Below, piece by piece: positions 32,465 through 45,800 of a stretch of 64,000 nucleotides of DNA. The notes beneath the pieces are model-generated. The model saw only the letters and a list, made by a program, of their open reading frames with translations, did no database searches and was not told the origin of the DNA. This DNA is from Homarus americanus (Eukaryota; Arthropoda; Malacostraca; Decapoda; Nephropidae). Position numbers and translations under genes: made by a program. The stretch lies in the NCBI RefSeq assembly GCF_018991925.1, contig NW_024744357.1, positions 3,681,658-3,745,657 of the forward strand, in the 5' to 3' direction. The first letter of the stretch is position 1. The number at the start of each line of letters is the position of its first letter.

Positions 32465-34041
32465 CCATGACACACATACACCCACCTCATGACACATACA
32501 CCCACCTCATGACACATACACCCACCTCATGACACACATACACCCACCTCATGACACATACACCCACCTTATGACACATACACCCACCTCATGACACATA
32601 CACCAACCTCATGACACATACACGCACCTCATGACACATACACTCCACCTTATGACACATACACACCAACCTCATGACATACACCAACCCGACACATACA
32701 CTCCACCTTATGACACATACACCCACCTCTACACACATACACCAACCCCATGACACATACACGCACCTCATGACACATACACCAACCCTATGACACATAC
32801 ACCACCTTATGACACATACACCAACCTCATGACACATACACCCACCTCATGACACATACACCCACCTTACACACCCCACCTCATGACACATACACCACCT
32901 TATGACACACATACACCCACATCATGACACATACACCCACCCCATGACACATACACCCACCTTATGACACATACACCCACCTTATGACAGACACACAATT
33001 CACCTTATGACACACACACCAACTCATAGACACACATACACCCACCCTTAAGACACATACACCCACCTCATGACACATACACCCACCTCATGACACATAT
33101 ACACCCACCTCATGACACATACACGCACCTCATGACACATACACCCACTCCTATGACACACATACACCTGCCTCATGACACATACACCAACCCAGGACAC
33201 ATAAACCCACCCCATGACACATACACCCACCTATGACACATACACCCACATCATGACACATACACCAACCTCATGACACACATACACCCACCTCATGACA
33301 CATACACCCACATCATGACACATACACCCACCTCATGACACATACACCCACCTCATGACACATACACCCACCTCATGACACATACACGCACCTCATGACA
33401 CATACACCCACCTCATGACACATACACCCACCTCATGACACATACACGCACCTCATGACACATACACCAACCTCATGACACACATACACCCACCTCGACA
33501 ACATACACCCACCTCATGACACATACACCCACCTCATGACATACACGCACCTCATGACACATACACCCACCTTATGCACACATACACCCACCTCATGACA
33601 CATACACCCACCTTATGACACATACACCAACCTCATGGACACATACACCCACCTTATGACACATACACCAACCTCATGACACACATACACCCACCTCATG
33701 ACACATACACCCACCTCATGACACATACACGCACCTCATGACACATACACCCACCTTACGACACATACACCAACCTCATGACACACATACACCCACCTCA
33801 TGACACATACACCCACCTCATGACACATACACGCACCTCATGACACATACACCCACCCTATGACACATACACCAACCTCACACATACACCCACCTTATGA
33901 CATACACCAACCTCATGACACACATACACCCACCCTCATGACACATACACCCACCTCATGACACATACACGCACCTCATGACACATACACCCACCTCATG
34001 ACACACCCCACCTCATGACACATACACGCACCTCATGACAC
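32465..34041. repeat. 20-bp minisatellite, about 1.6 kb
   Basis: The unit is CATACACCCACCTCATGACA with variants (CCAACCTC, CGCACCTC, CCACCTTAT), in close to 80 copies. Higher-order blocks mixing CCC, CGC and CCA variants recur between 33400 and 34000. Minus-strand Cys/Val/Met-rich frames are repeat artefacts. Confidence 0.95.
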
Positions 34042-34292
34042 TATCTAATAATATTTATTTTGATTTTACAGTGTGGCAGGCTAATTGGGTCAGTTGGATA
34101 CGACCTTATAACACCGGAGGAGGAATCAACTTAAGAGTAGAGCCGTTGACGGAGCGAGAAATAAAAACATTTTGTGAGTGAGTTAAAAACTAGATAATTA
34201 TTACTACTACTAATTTTTTTTTAAACGGCGCCTCCAGCCTCCTCCAATAGCCACACCTTCGCCGCCATTTTATTACCTTAAAATTAAATATC

Positions 34293-35640
34293 TTAATACA
34301 TAAGTAGCCGCAAATCTATGCAGCATTCAGTAGCTGTAGCCTCATAGTCAATATCTGCAACTGTTGTCGGCTTTGGGGCCGATTCTCTCGTTCCCCTGAG
34401 GCAGAGCAAAGCCGACAGAAGGAGAGAGAAGGACCGTCGACATCTCATCCAGGCTGTAACATAACTTCTGGGCTGCTGCTTCTGTTCGGATAGCTCCTCC
34501 GCGAGTCTGGCGTAGAAGCATCTTGCACTTGGTCCCATCCCACCAGAGGTTGTGAACACTAGAGGAGTGAAGCTGCCTTGATCAACATTCTGAATTCTCT
34601 CCCCGTATGCCCTTATCTTGTCGTTCTCGTTCCTCCTGTGTGCAGCATCGAGAGCTAAGTTAAGGTGACATATGGCCATGGGATAAAAAATCCTGATGTC
34701 GAAAAAGGCTCGCTGTCCCCGCGTCCAGAATCCTCGAGCACTGACGTCAACACGGGCGTCGTTGGATGTGTTTGAAGTCCTATGCTGGAAAATCTCACCA
34801 TCTAACTCTAATGGAAGGAGGGTCGGTTCTACACTGACATCCCGGCAGATTTCCTTCAACATATTTGCTGTGAGATCCCTTACTTTGTCATGCCTCATGC
34901 ATATGAAGCCCCCTTTCTGCACACCATGGCGTGATCGACGTCATAGGAAGAGCCACTCACGTATTGGGAGGGCAAGCCTTCTACTGGCCTACCATACCTT
35001 AGAGCATTGGCATTTGTAAATTCTTGTTTACTGAGACTGAAACCATTCGACCTTATCGGTAACGTAGTTAACCAGTTCGAGGCGCCCACCTCCTGCGCTA
35101 TAGCTACTTTTTTTTTTTTTCAAATTCTCTGGTACTTGCAGTAACAGTTGCTGCAACTTATCACTTTGGCAGTGCTGTCGTTCTGTCATAATGGACCTTC
35201 GAATCTTGTTTACTTCATTGGTATTCACCTACCCTGTTGCATTCTGAGCTCTTATGTGGTCCGTGAGGGCTGCCGTGAGTTTAGCTGAGTTTTGATGTTT
35301 GGTGGCAGCTATATCCTCTGGATTGGTCAGTTCCATTCCTCCCAGTCTCGGTGGTAGTGCAAGGAGTGATCTTTCTGCTGGGGTTATGAGTGTTTCACTA
35401 ATTTAGAATGAAGACGTTGATAGCTTCTTCCAGAGGGTGAGTAGGGTCCGATATCAGATAGTGCGCATCAGGTAGTTCCAGCGATGCTGACTCTTGGTGA
35501 ATGCCGCAAAGCCGCATGTGGCTCTGTGTTAGCAATCTCAGACAGAGCTTGGATTTCCAACCACTCATTCACCTTTCCCGTTACGTACTCGGTCTTGAAG
35601 TCCGTAGTGCCACCAGCCTAGGTGTCTTTGGCTATCCTTT
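34293..35640 (-). mobile_element. Retroelement polyprotein 3' end, broken (unclassified RT family)
   Basis: Minus-strand frames, in order, read EYVTGKVNEWL and ANTEPHAA, LALPPRLGGM, NWLTTLPIRSNGFSLSKQEF, ALRYGRPVEGLPS, VDHAM, then GGFICMRHDKVRDLTANML, GFWTRGQRAFFDIRIFYP, GSFTPLVFTTSGGMGPSARC and SALLCLRGTRES. I recognise this as the C-terminal part of a reverse-transcriptase polyprotein common in many invertebrate genomes; its formal class is uncertain to me. The frame breaks near 34900 and at the T-run 35109-35122, so it is dead. The RT palm is not present. The last frame covers 34922-34293. Confidence 0.75.
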
Positions 35641-35774
35641 GTTATTTTGACCTCACTTCGACCTTACTACTACTATTACTGCTACTACTACTTTTAATAT
35701 AAATACTAAACAATAAACATAGTACTAATAAAACAACAAATATACTACTACTACTACTATTAATACAACAACAA

Positions 35775-35775
35775 C

Positions 35776-35861
<86 letters not shown>
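35775..35861. repeat. (TAA)n microsatellite
   Basis: About 29 TAA/ATA units. Confidence 0.95.
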
Positions 35862-36069
35862 GTAGTAAGGTAAAAATTCCTTCTTCTTGCCCTTGACAGT
35901 CACCTTCGATCATGAGTGGTGGTGTGATGGTAGCAGGTGGTGGTGGCAGGTGGTGGTGTGATGGTAGCGGGTGGTGGTGGCGGCAGGTGGTGTTGGTGGA
36001 AGCAGCAGGTAGACTCATTAATCTTGGAATCACCTGAGCTGTCTTGTCGTTAAGTGGATTCCACCCTTG

Positions 36070-36480
36070 TGACCTTCTCTCTCTCTCTTTGTGTCTCTCT
36101 GTCTGTCTTTTTCTCTCTCTCTCTAGATCACGTGAGCGACTATCTTGTCCTACTTCACACCTGCATTATACACTCTCGCTTTATCAATATCTCTCTTCCC
36201 ATCTTTCTTTAGTTCTCTGTCTAACACTCCTTTTACGCCTTGTTTATTCACGTCTCTTGTTCTTTCTACTCTATTCGCTGTTATTGTTGTTTTGCTTATT
36301 CCTTATTGCGTCCAGTTACTCTGTTTCACATCTGCGTAATATTATCTGTTCAGTTTTCTTTCTCGTATGCCTCTATGTTTATCCTCCCTTTATTCGGCTG
36401 TCTCTGTTTCCCTCGATTTATCTGTTTCTCTGTCTTTCTCTCCTTCCCTCCCTTTCTTTGTCTGCCTTTCTCTTCATCTT
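36070..36480. repeat. CT-rich degenerate simple sequence
   Basis: CTCT/TTTC/TGTC simple repeats run across about 400 nt. All three plus-strand frames stay open because of composition; they are not genes. Confidence 0.75.
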
Positions 36481-37097
36481 TTAAGTCGTGTGACGAGAAA
36501 CATGAAGAAAAAAAAAACCTGAAGCTGCAGTAGGTGTAAACATTTTGTTGTGTTGGGTTAGGTCACGTGGAAGCTCTACTGGTGCTGGTTGAGGTCGGAG
36601 AGTGTGTTTGGGTGAGAGTGTGTATCCATATATGGCCACGGCTTCCACCCAATCACCTGAGTAATGTTTTTCACAGTTGAGAAATTTTCTGTAGTCTGAC
36701 CATAATATTTGTAAACGGCATCAATATTAATCGTGATGGCACCAAAGTCATTATTATCTGGTTATCTTTATGGTTTTATATAGGTTCCTGCTCTTAATGT
36801 GCTCTCTCTCTCATGGTACCTCTGTTATTTAGTCCATCTTCCTTTATAAGTTTAAACAAGACGCCCTTCTTAGTCATCAGTACACAATGACAGTGTCGAC
36901 ACAATTATCACTCTTGTTTTGACTTACATTCCTCACACCTGAACTCTCTTGATCTACATAATGTCTCTCTATCCTTTAGTCATCTACAGTTTGACTACAT
37001 AAATCAAAATTTATTTCTTCTTTAATCTACAAAGCAAATTCTCCTTAACTAACAAGCAGACCAGTGGCGAAAGATATAAAGTAAAGTAAAGTAAAGT

Positions 37098-37362
37098 CAG
37101 GGGCGGATCCAGGGGTAATGGGGGTCCGGATCCCTCATATTCATCAGAAAATTTTAATATTTTTCCTTAAATGCAGTATTCTACTCAAGCGTTTTTGTAT
37201 AATAAAAAGTAATTACTATTGACCTCAGAATATCTAATATCAAGTGCACATGGCTTCAAAATGGCCTAAAAAAGCCAAGCTGGGTGGGCTCGCTGTGTTC
37301 GCCATGTTACAACAACCCACAACTTCTTGGATTCCCCTTCGATACTCATGGATCCGCCCCTG
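37098..37362. mobile_element. 265-bp hAT-like nonautonomous element
   Basis: The terminal inverted repeats are CAGGGGCGGATCCA and its complement TGGATCCGCCCCTG. The same 10 bases, AAAGTAAAGT, flank both sides (37088-37097 and 37363-37372). Because the target is a 5-bp periodic AAAGT tract, the true duplication length is ambiguous. There is no internal ORF. Confidence 0.75.
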
Positions 37363-37899
37363 AAAGTAAAGTACATACAGTAAATGGTGTTAGGGAATCT
37401 ATAATTTACTGTAGTTAGTTATCAAAATTGTTCGTTTTCTCTGGTATCCATAGAGGAGTTTAAAAGAAAAAAGTAGCCAAAATTTAAAGGGTAACTATAC
37501 TATTTGTTTCACGGCCATTCCTACTTGTGTATTTCCTGGAAAATGATCGTCGTATTAAAATTTATTATTAACTCGACTACATCCATGCTTCGGATTCACA
37601 ATGTAAGGGGGGTTCCTCTCAAACTCAAGCTGCCCCCTGGGTCTTACTCATCCTCTCTTGTCTTTTTCTTAGTTCCTTCAATGGTTCTTTCTACTTACTC
37701 AGTTCAATGGTTACTACATAACCTCAGTTCTTTGGTAGCATGGCGAGGGCCGGCACATGGGTATTGTAATTCTGATAACTGGTCACTTGGACGGAAATAA
37801 AGGTGAACTACTGCGGGAAAATGAATACCCCTAATGTACTCTAAGAAAAGGTTTATTAATATGAAATCAAAGTAGGGAAAAAGATATCATTAACATACA

Positions 37900-38200
37900 A
37901 CTCCAAGGTGCAACCCCTCGGCTTTACTCAACTGCAAATTACTCAGATACTGTACTCTTATTACACACAACCTTACTGGTGTTACATTACAGTTACCAGG
38001 ACCAATTCCTTGGCTTTACTCACATTACATATAGACACATGACAACTCTTTGGCTTTACTCACATGCCATTCCAAGTGGGTACTCTGCCTTCTCCCACAT
38101 TACTGGTGATACATTTCATTACCAGGATCAACTCCGTGGCTTTACTCGTATTACATATCCAATCAGATACTTTACTTCTCACACCTTACTGGTGGTACAT
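37900..38200. repeat. Degenerate tandem repeat
   Basis: TTACCAGGACCAATTCCTTG with GGCTTTACTCACATTACATA-type text recurs about four times with heavy divergence. The plus-strand frame 37979-38353 follows the repeat and is not a recognised protein. Confidence 0.6.
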
Positions 38201-39282
38201 GCATCACAGTACATGACAAACTTACATATGATACCTTCACAGACTGTTGGTAGTACATATGAGATGCACTCACAACACACAACACGTTATTACTGGAACC
38301 CACAACTTACACATGGGTTCACAACCCAACATGGGATGATTATTTCCAGTTAATTATCCCCAAACATATACAACAGACACTGTGGACCATAACTGCCAGG
38401 AGTGCTCCAGGGTAGAACGCTCCACAACTGACGTCCGTTGTTTGTGATCGGTGGTAGGCCGACACATGGCGAGCGTCTGGGGTCTAAGGCCTACGAGGCG
38501 GACCTGCAGTTAATCATGTCGAATCAACGACATCGTTCATATCGCTCACTGCTAGATTGCCATCGGCTCTGGGTGGCCGATGGGTGTTCTAATAAGCCCA
38601 CACTGGAATCTGGGGAACAACGGGAGAGAAGGCATCACGGGAGGAAGCATGGAGGCTCAAACACAAACAACATATTGCTACATATTCACTTTGTGTATCT
38701 TTAGTCGTAGTTTTATAAGTTATCATGCAAAATTTCTGTTAGATTATATAGACTACTCATTATTACTAAACAATTCCTTGCTGAATTTGTGAGTCTTGAG
38801 AAGGTCATCGGATACACCGTAAATCTTTCCAATATTTATATCCTTTATCTGGTTTTACTGACAGAACACTTCCTCATCTAGGTAATTTAGTCCTTACGTT
38901 CAACCAGGAAGAAACCGAAAATACTGTGAGTAAACTCTAAATATTCAACTCGTAAAAGTGCAGAAGTCAATGTCCCTTTGAAGTGAGCTCGATCGGCTTT
39001 TGTTCTGTAACCGAGGTTCCCCTGGTGGCGACTCTTGGTAAACGTGTACATATGTTGCACCCCTTATAACACACACACACATCTTCCTTATAACCCTGAG
39101 AATACTATCACATCCATTGTCTACTTATATGATTACTCAATGTTTATTCTCCTTATTAAACTAAACTACATTGTTAATCACGTGACCCATTCCCTAGTTA
39201 CACCATTACATTGTTTTCATCTCTGTTTGTTATATATTTCCAGCCAAGTTCTTTCAATAAACATTTCATTATGGGCGTCACT

Positions 39283-39283
39283 G

Positions 39284-39318
<35 letters not shown>

Positions 39319-39470
39319 ACGAATAGTAAACGTAACGCCGGCGGGCAATTGAAAAGGTATAAAGATAGTCTGAAGACAAACGTGAAAAAAGTTCCAAATC
39401 GACCCCCTCACCTGGGAGACAATTACTCCACACGGTAACGCTTGGAGGAACACCACACAGCTACAGGTAA
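39283..39470 (+). mobile_element. (CA)n plus RTE-like LINE fragment
   Basis: After a CA run (39283-39315), bases 39317-39445 match 60911-61050 of the RTE-like element. Shared text includes AATAGTAAACGTAACGCCGG, GAAAAGGTATAAA and CCCCTCACCTGGGAG. The copy is 5'- and 3'-truncated. Confidence 0.85.
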
Positions 39471-41166
39471 CTCACGCGGTGTTCCCAAAGGCTGTTTGTT
39501 GATCATCTTGCTCACTTTAATAGTTTCATAATCAGTGTGAAAGTCAGTATACAGCACATCAAACTCATCCTGATATACTCATTAAATAGGTAATTTAATT
39601 TCCAAATGGCTGTGTACTACCATAAGCTTCCATAAGGAGCAGTTCTGTTGCCTCACGTTCTTCTTCCCCAGCAACTCAGTCGGTGGAAGGCAGTGTGGGA
39701 GTCAAGAACAGAGCAGAACACAAGCATCATATTAACCTCTAATGGATGAGCTAGCTTCGTTCTCACGGGCACAGCAGACAGACACCCCTCAGACCTGATA
39801 CAATACAAGGAGCACCTGTGTATAATGGTGCAGCAACAACTAAACAAAACACTCAGTTGTGTTTCAGAAAAATCTCTGCCACTAAATAAAAGATGACTAT
39901 AAGACATGACCAAGATCATTACTATTAAACATCGAGCAAGAAGTGACTCAGACAGGAGGGTGGATGGTCAGCTCCCTAGTTGTGTGCATGCCAGTCTGTC
40001 ACCCTCAATTATCTCCCCCCTCCCTTCCTCTCAACGTACTGGTTCCCTCATTTTTGTTTTTGCCCCTTCACCCCCGCCCTTTGGCTAAAATTTTTGTGAT
40101 GCCATACAGCAGCAGGGTCTACCACAAGACAACACATTATGCTTCCAATATCTTCCCAGGCGGTAGTACCTTCCTGGCTGATAGCTGCCTACTACTGTAC
40201 CTAATAAATCACATATATGAGGATACATGACTTTTCCAACCCAACTTAACACACTGGCTACCTAGCCTCCAGTCTGTCCAGCCGGGAATTCCCGGTAAAG
40301 TAGTCACTTGCAATTCTAGTAACTGGTACAGACCGTCAATCTTGGTGAATAAGATAAATTTTGGCGCGTCAGTTGGGGAGCTGGGGGCACATTTCGTGGT
40401 GTACGAGAGTAATGCCGATTAATTTCTAATCGTACAGGCCCCTACTCCCTGCTTCAGGTAGGCGGGGCGTGACCTGGCGTGGGGTCATCACCCCTTGAAT
40501 TGGCTGTGTGCGGACGCTGGGTAAAACCAGATCATCGTTTTGCAAGTTCATACTCGGGGACCTGAAGTATCTGAAGGCGTCTGGAGTCTAATATGGACGT
40601 AGAGTCAGCCAAAGCTGCACCGACCCCACCCTGGGTCTCGTGCTCGCAATTTTACCTGGCAATACCTGAAGGAAGTAAGGCTGTATGTAATGGAGATTGT
40701 GATTGATGGATTTATTTTCGGCTGTCTCACTGTTAGGAAAAATATTAAACAATCCAAAAGCAGCATTTCTATAATAATAAGCTATTCATCGTTATTAAAA
40801 TCATGACAAGTTTCAAAATATTCGTATATTTGCTTAAATAATGAAGAAATTATATCAATGATTTGGCAACACAGCTACAACCAGGGCTGCCACGAAATTC
40901 TCTCATAAAATTTCAAGAATAAATGTTCCACATTTAATCTTGAGTGTTTCATGAAGGAATTAATTGTCTTTACAATGTGAGTCATTATATAATATAATTT
41001 GACGTAAGTTAGAGGGCAGACACTGTGTAATAGACACACGTGTCATTCACGACATTGTATCTTCGTATATTATAGTTATCAGTGTGTGTGCGTGCAGGGA
41101 GGAGAGGACGGTCAGCGGACGTGTGTGCCACGGTTAGGTTAAGTTAGGTCCTAACCACCCTGTCTT

Positions 41167-41240
41167 AAACCAAACGTCCGAGACCCAAACGTCCATAACC
41201 AAACGTCCGTGACCCAAACGTCTTGTGGCACAAACGTCCA
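41167..41240. repeat. Short tandem repeat CCAAACGTCC
   Basis: Five copies of (C)CAAACGTCC spaced 15-18 nt apart, alternating with GAGACC, ATAA and GTGACC spacers. Confidence 0.8.
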
Positions 41241-41712
41241 CACTTATCTGTTCTATGATGTTGGGTGACGTATCGACCAATGTATAAATAGGCGGCTATT
41301 TTACGCTATTTAGTGTATGGTTCTGATAGAGACCACAGGAACACCCCCCCCCCTCTCTCTCTCTCTCTCTCTACTTCCGTTTGTCAGTGTCTGTATATCT
41401 TTCTGTCTGCTTACATGTCTTTCCATCTTTGTCTGCTATCTGTCAATCTGTCTCTAATAGTATGTCTGTCTGTTTATCTTACGGTGTCTATTTGTCTGTC
41501 TGTCTATGTCTTTGTTTATGTCTGTCTCTGGGTATCTTAGCCACCCTCCCCGCCCCACATCCTCCTGTCATAAGGCCAACCTGTACCTCAGCCTACTAAA
41601 CAACATCGACGTCCTTACAAGAATCAGGAAGTCGGCGAACTAGGTTGGTCGTGTAGAGGATGATGGTTCGAGAGACCCCCATTGTTGTCATGTATTGAGT
41701 GTTGTAGTTACG

Positions 41713-41741
41713 TTAGGTTAGGTTAGGTTAGGTTAGGTTAG
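41713..41741. repeat. (TTAGG)6 interstitial telomere-type tract
   Basis: About six perfect TTAGG units. Confidence 0.9.
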
Positions 41742-41799
41742 GTCTTCCTGGTTTGATTCATAATTTAGATGTAAATATAAATCAGGAGTGTCGGAAGGG

Positions 41800-42025
41800 G
41801 GAAGTATTGTAGACTAGGAGGGAAGGGTAGAGAGAAGGGAGGAAGAAAGGGAGGGAAGGATGGCAGGGTAGAGGAGGAAGGGAGGGAAGGTAAAAAGGAA
41901 GGAGTCAGGGTGAATAAGGGTGGGGGAAAGGTGAAGTATATGGGAGGAAGGATGAGCAGGGGCAGGAAGGGATGGAGGGAGTAAAACTAGGAGGGAGGGA
42001 GGGGCAGGGAGGGAGGGAGGGTATA
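41800..42025. repeat. Polypurine tract (GGGAGGAAGG-type)
   Basis: About 220 nt are almost all purine on the plus strand, built from GGAAGG, GGGAGG and GGAGGG units. Confidence 0.8.
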
Positions 42026-42854
42026 GACAGTCATGGCACGATGCCAGGGTAGCTCAGTGCCGGGCTAGTCACCGTCAACAGTGGAGGCAGCAGTGCGCGG
42101 CTCGTCCATCGCCTCCCCGCCCACACCACGCCCCCACGCCCTCACTACCAGGTACGCCCCTGCTAGCTCTCACCTCCTTCTGGAGCACCACGTCCCTGGC
42201 TAGCCACTCTCAGGCACCTACCCTCCTACACTACCCCACATATCCAGGAAACACGTTATCAATGGGTATTATAGCACATAGCATCACACCCCTGCCCAAG
42301 GTACACAGCGCACCACTACTGTAGCCTCGTTACTTCCATTCACTTCATCATTAACCACTGTGTTTTCTATCAACACTTAACGTATACACACATAATTAGT
42401 CTACCTCTGGAAATAATGTTGCAATGTTTATATGTCGTAACGCCACCAACGCGCCACAGTAATAACACTCTGTACCATAAACGTCAGAGAACCAGATGAA
42501 CTGAACACAAAGCCTTTCCTCTACACCAGTAATATAAATATGTAAGTAAAATAACAGCACGTATGAATGTAATGCTGTGAGGCTGTAGAACCTGTACACA
42601 CACACACATACACAAACATGTATCAATGTTTGTTTACACCTGAACTGACGTAAAAAGAGCCTCGATTAAGTTGCATATTACCACTTATAGATTACAACTA
42701 ACTATTTTTTACCAGTAGGCTGTATCAGGTGACATTAGAATTACATTATAATAGTGCTCAAATATTAGGTGTACAGTAGGTTAGGTTGAGAAAAGAAGAA
42801 ACAGCGTTCATGATAGCAATACATGTAAGTACGAAGGTTGTGTGTACAAGGACA

Positions 42855-42885
<31 letters not shown>

Positions 42886-45800
42886 TGTGTGTGTGTGACG
42901 CTGCCTGAATATCATCCTCACCTCAATTCACCATTTTATTCAGCACAGAGGAACCCCCGCACACAGAAGGGGTTAATAAACTACTCCGCCTATCCAAGTC
43001 ATCCGAGCCCAATAAAATTATATAAAAAAAAAAACTCAAGTCGAACTAAATTAATGAAGTAACTATTCCTCACAACATACACAGCAAAAATAAACAAAGA
43101 GTGTAAGTGTAGCCTCCCCTCCCCCCCTCCCACCTACTCATACCACCACCGCAGTCTAGTTAGTTAAGCGGTGTGTGTTTGGTGCATTCCTCCTCTGCTA
43201 CTACTAACATTAAGAACCAACCTACCTAACCTTGGTCTAGTTTCAACTGAAAGATGTAATTATGACTGGTTGATGTCCACACTGATATATAAGCCGTAAC
43301 TTACATTATCATAATTGGTAATATAAAGACACTCGATTGAAAGGAATGTCGACAAAAAAACAGTCAAATTAAAAAAAAATTATTGTACTTTCATAATGAA
43401 GTTAAATCTCCAGGTTGTATGTCCGTAAATGTTAATAATCGTCTTAGAAATCGAACCACGACACTGCTGGTGAACTCAATCTTAAACAAACGATACAAGT
43501 TATCTCAATCCGGCCTGCCACTTAATGATGTCACCTCACTTAGCGATCAAGGCAGACCAGACGAGACGAGCGGTGGCGGCGGCGGCAGGACCTTTAAACA
43601 AATGTGTCACTGGTGGAGGTTGACGACACTGTATAGGGCCGCTGTCCGGTAGCGTAAATGGCGAAATTTTCCTTATTGACTTGATTTCATAATTGTCGCG
43701 TGTGGGAAAGAGAGAAAGACCATTAAACACACAAAACATGATATACAGACACAAGCGGCACAGCCCCCCCCCCCCGAAAAAGTTTGTGAACGCCCATTCA
43801 TCATGACTATAATTTTAGAAATCCGACACCAGCAGTCCCCACACCACTCACACATTACTTAACGTTACGACTCGGTCACTTGAAGCACACTCCTCTCCTA
43901 TCCTCTCCACTGACTACTGAGGTCTCATAACAATGGCTCACAGCATAAACTCTGGTTTGATGTTATGTCTAAACTCAGATCTGATGCAAACCTTCTCCTT
44001 TACTGTAAGCTCTTATTAAGTGGTCATTTTACAGTATAACTCAAATTTACCTGAGTTGTGTTGTGTTGGTATTTGTTTCTGGTAAAGGTCTGCTCTTAAG
44101 TATTTATTTTTTAACTCATTAGGTTGTGAGTCTACAAAAACAATAAAAAACTACGAAAACTACAATTTTGTTTATCTACCAGTTGTGTATGTAAACAAAT
44201 ACTCTTCTCTAATAGCAATATCATAAAAAAGCAGGGAAAGGTGGCGAGCCACTGCCAAAGACCGAAGATGAGTGAAGAAGAATGGTTTAAACTGATAGAG
44301 CTTATATGACGCAGGATGTACAGTACAGTAGAGCTATGGAGAGCGCGCGCACACACACACACCATTGAAAAGGCCTCCAATGTTTTCATTAGCGGATCAG
44401 CTTAACACCTGGTAACAACGTCGTGCGTAACCTCAAACAGAGCAAATACCTGGGATTCAACGCCTTCCCTACAGTGCTGACCTTGTATAGAATCACGTAA
44501 ACACATATTCACTGTCTACCACACAAGTCCAGTAAATATTTACAACTGGCTGGGTCACTTAACTCCTACCTAGAGGCGATTATACAACTGTTGCTAGAGT
44601 TGTGTGTTGTGCAGTGCTTGAGCGTTGTGTGGGAGGTTACGATGTTGTTGTTTACCTACGCGTTGGACGAACGCTCTGCTCGGGTTAAGGCGAAGGCTAT
44701 GCGGGCGAGTGGCTTTACAACACCAACTCTGAATTCTTTTCCCGTACATGATCTCTCGGTCTGCCAAGTGTTCATTCTGTCTCTAAGGTATTATGTGGGC
44801 AAAGAGACGATTTAAGGGAGATTACAGGCCTCTTGTTATCAATGTAACCGGTATATAGAACACGGTGCTCTGCAGGTGAAATGGGTCCTTGTCCTAACAC
44901 ACACCCTAATCGAACCCAAACACTCAGGACTGGGATTCATTAGAAATGGGACTCATTAGATCCGAGACCCATTAGGACTGAAGCTCATGAGGATTGTCTC
45001 AATATGACTGGACCTCAATCCTAATGATAAGTAAAATTAGATTGGGATAGGGCCCGGTGAGGCTGGGGAGGGGTCCACTATTGCCCTCCCGTGTTAGTTG
45101 GTCACCTTAGGGGCAGGCGCGGGGAAGTGCAGGTCCTCAGTAGCGGTTCTGTAACTACTGGGTGGAGTTCACTGGCCCACGCACCTGCCTCTGCTCACCG
45201 TGACGTCATCTTACTTACTGTACGGTACATCGGGGTCAGACTGCTAAATAATGCCCTGCAGTTACTTAATTGACAAACCTCACAAGGCTAGATGTCTCTT
45301 GAAAGTTAGAACATTAAATCGTAGCCCCGAGTGACAAAAACAATTTACTTCGGGCTAGTTGGCGTAGGTCTTGATGCCGCATTTTTTTCCTACTGTTTAT
45401 TACATATTGATTTTTCTTTTGATTCAGAAGAACTTACTAAAAATCTAACTTTAATTTGAAAGTTCTTAATTTCCAGTACATTTTTCTCGTTTCTTAATTA
45501 ATTTCATTAGCGCCTCACATAAAAGATGATCTGTCATTTAAACGTCAGTGCGTCCTAACAAAGAGCATCAGAATAATCGGTAAATATTTGGTAATATTAT
45601 GTTTACCAGACAGTGAGAGAGACTACAGCAGTGTGTTAACGACTCTTGATCATACATCATTCACACCTGGCGATATAAATACTCGATAGCCGTGTATTGT
45701 GTTAGAAAACAAATAAAATGGTAAACTTTTTAAGACCGTTGTGGCCGGGGGCTTTCCGTGATGGCGTCATATACCGCCGGGGAGGGAGGGGCGAGAAGTG

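Noticed and set aside
32589..33230. Cys/Val/Met-rich minus-strand reading frames
   Set aside because: They are direct translations of the 20-bp satellite and have no independent coding signal.
41660..41680. B-box-like GGTTCGAGAGACC
   Set aside because: No A box at suitable distance and no cloverleaf; probably chance.
42049..42110. tRNA-like text GGTAGCTCAGTGCCGGGCTA
   Set aside because: It resembles a D-arm, but no B box, acceptor stem or anticodon arm could be built downstream.
43383..43652. 89-codon plus frame near a CGG-rich patch
   Set aside because: No recognised domain, poor start context and no supporting splice signals; the patch may be regulatory but is unproven.
44591..44815. 74-codon plus frame followed by a donor-like CTAAG|GTATTA
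   Set aside because: No similarity to a known protein and no acceptor or second exon found.
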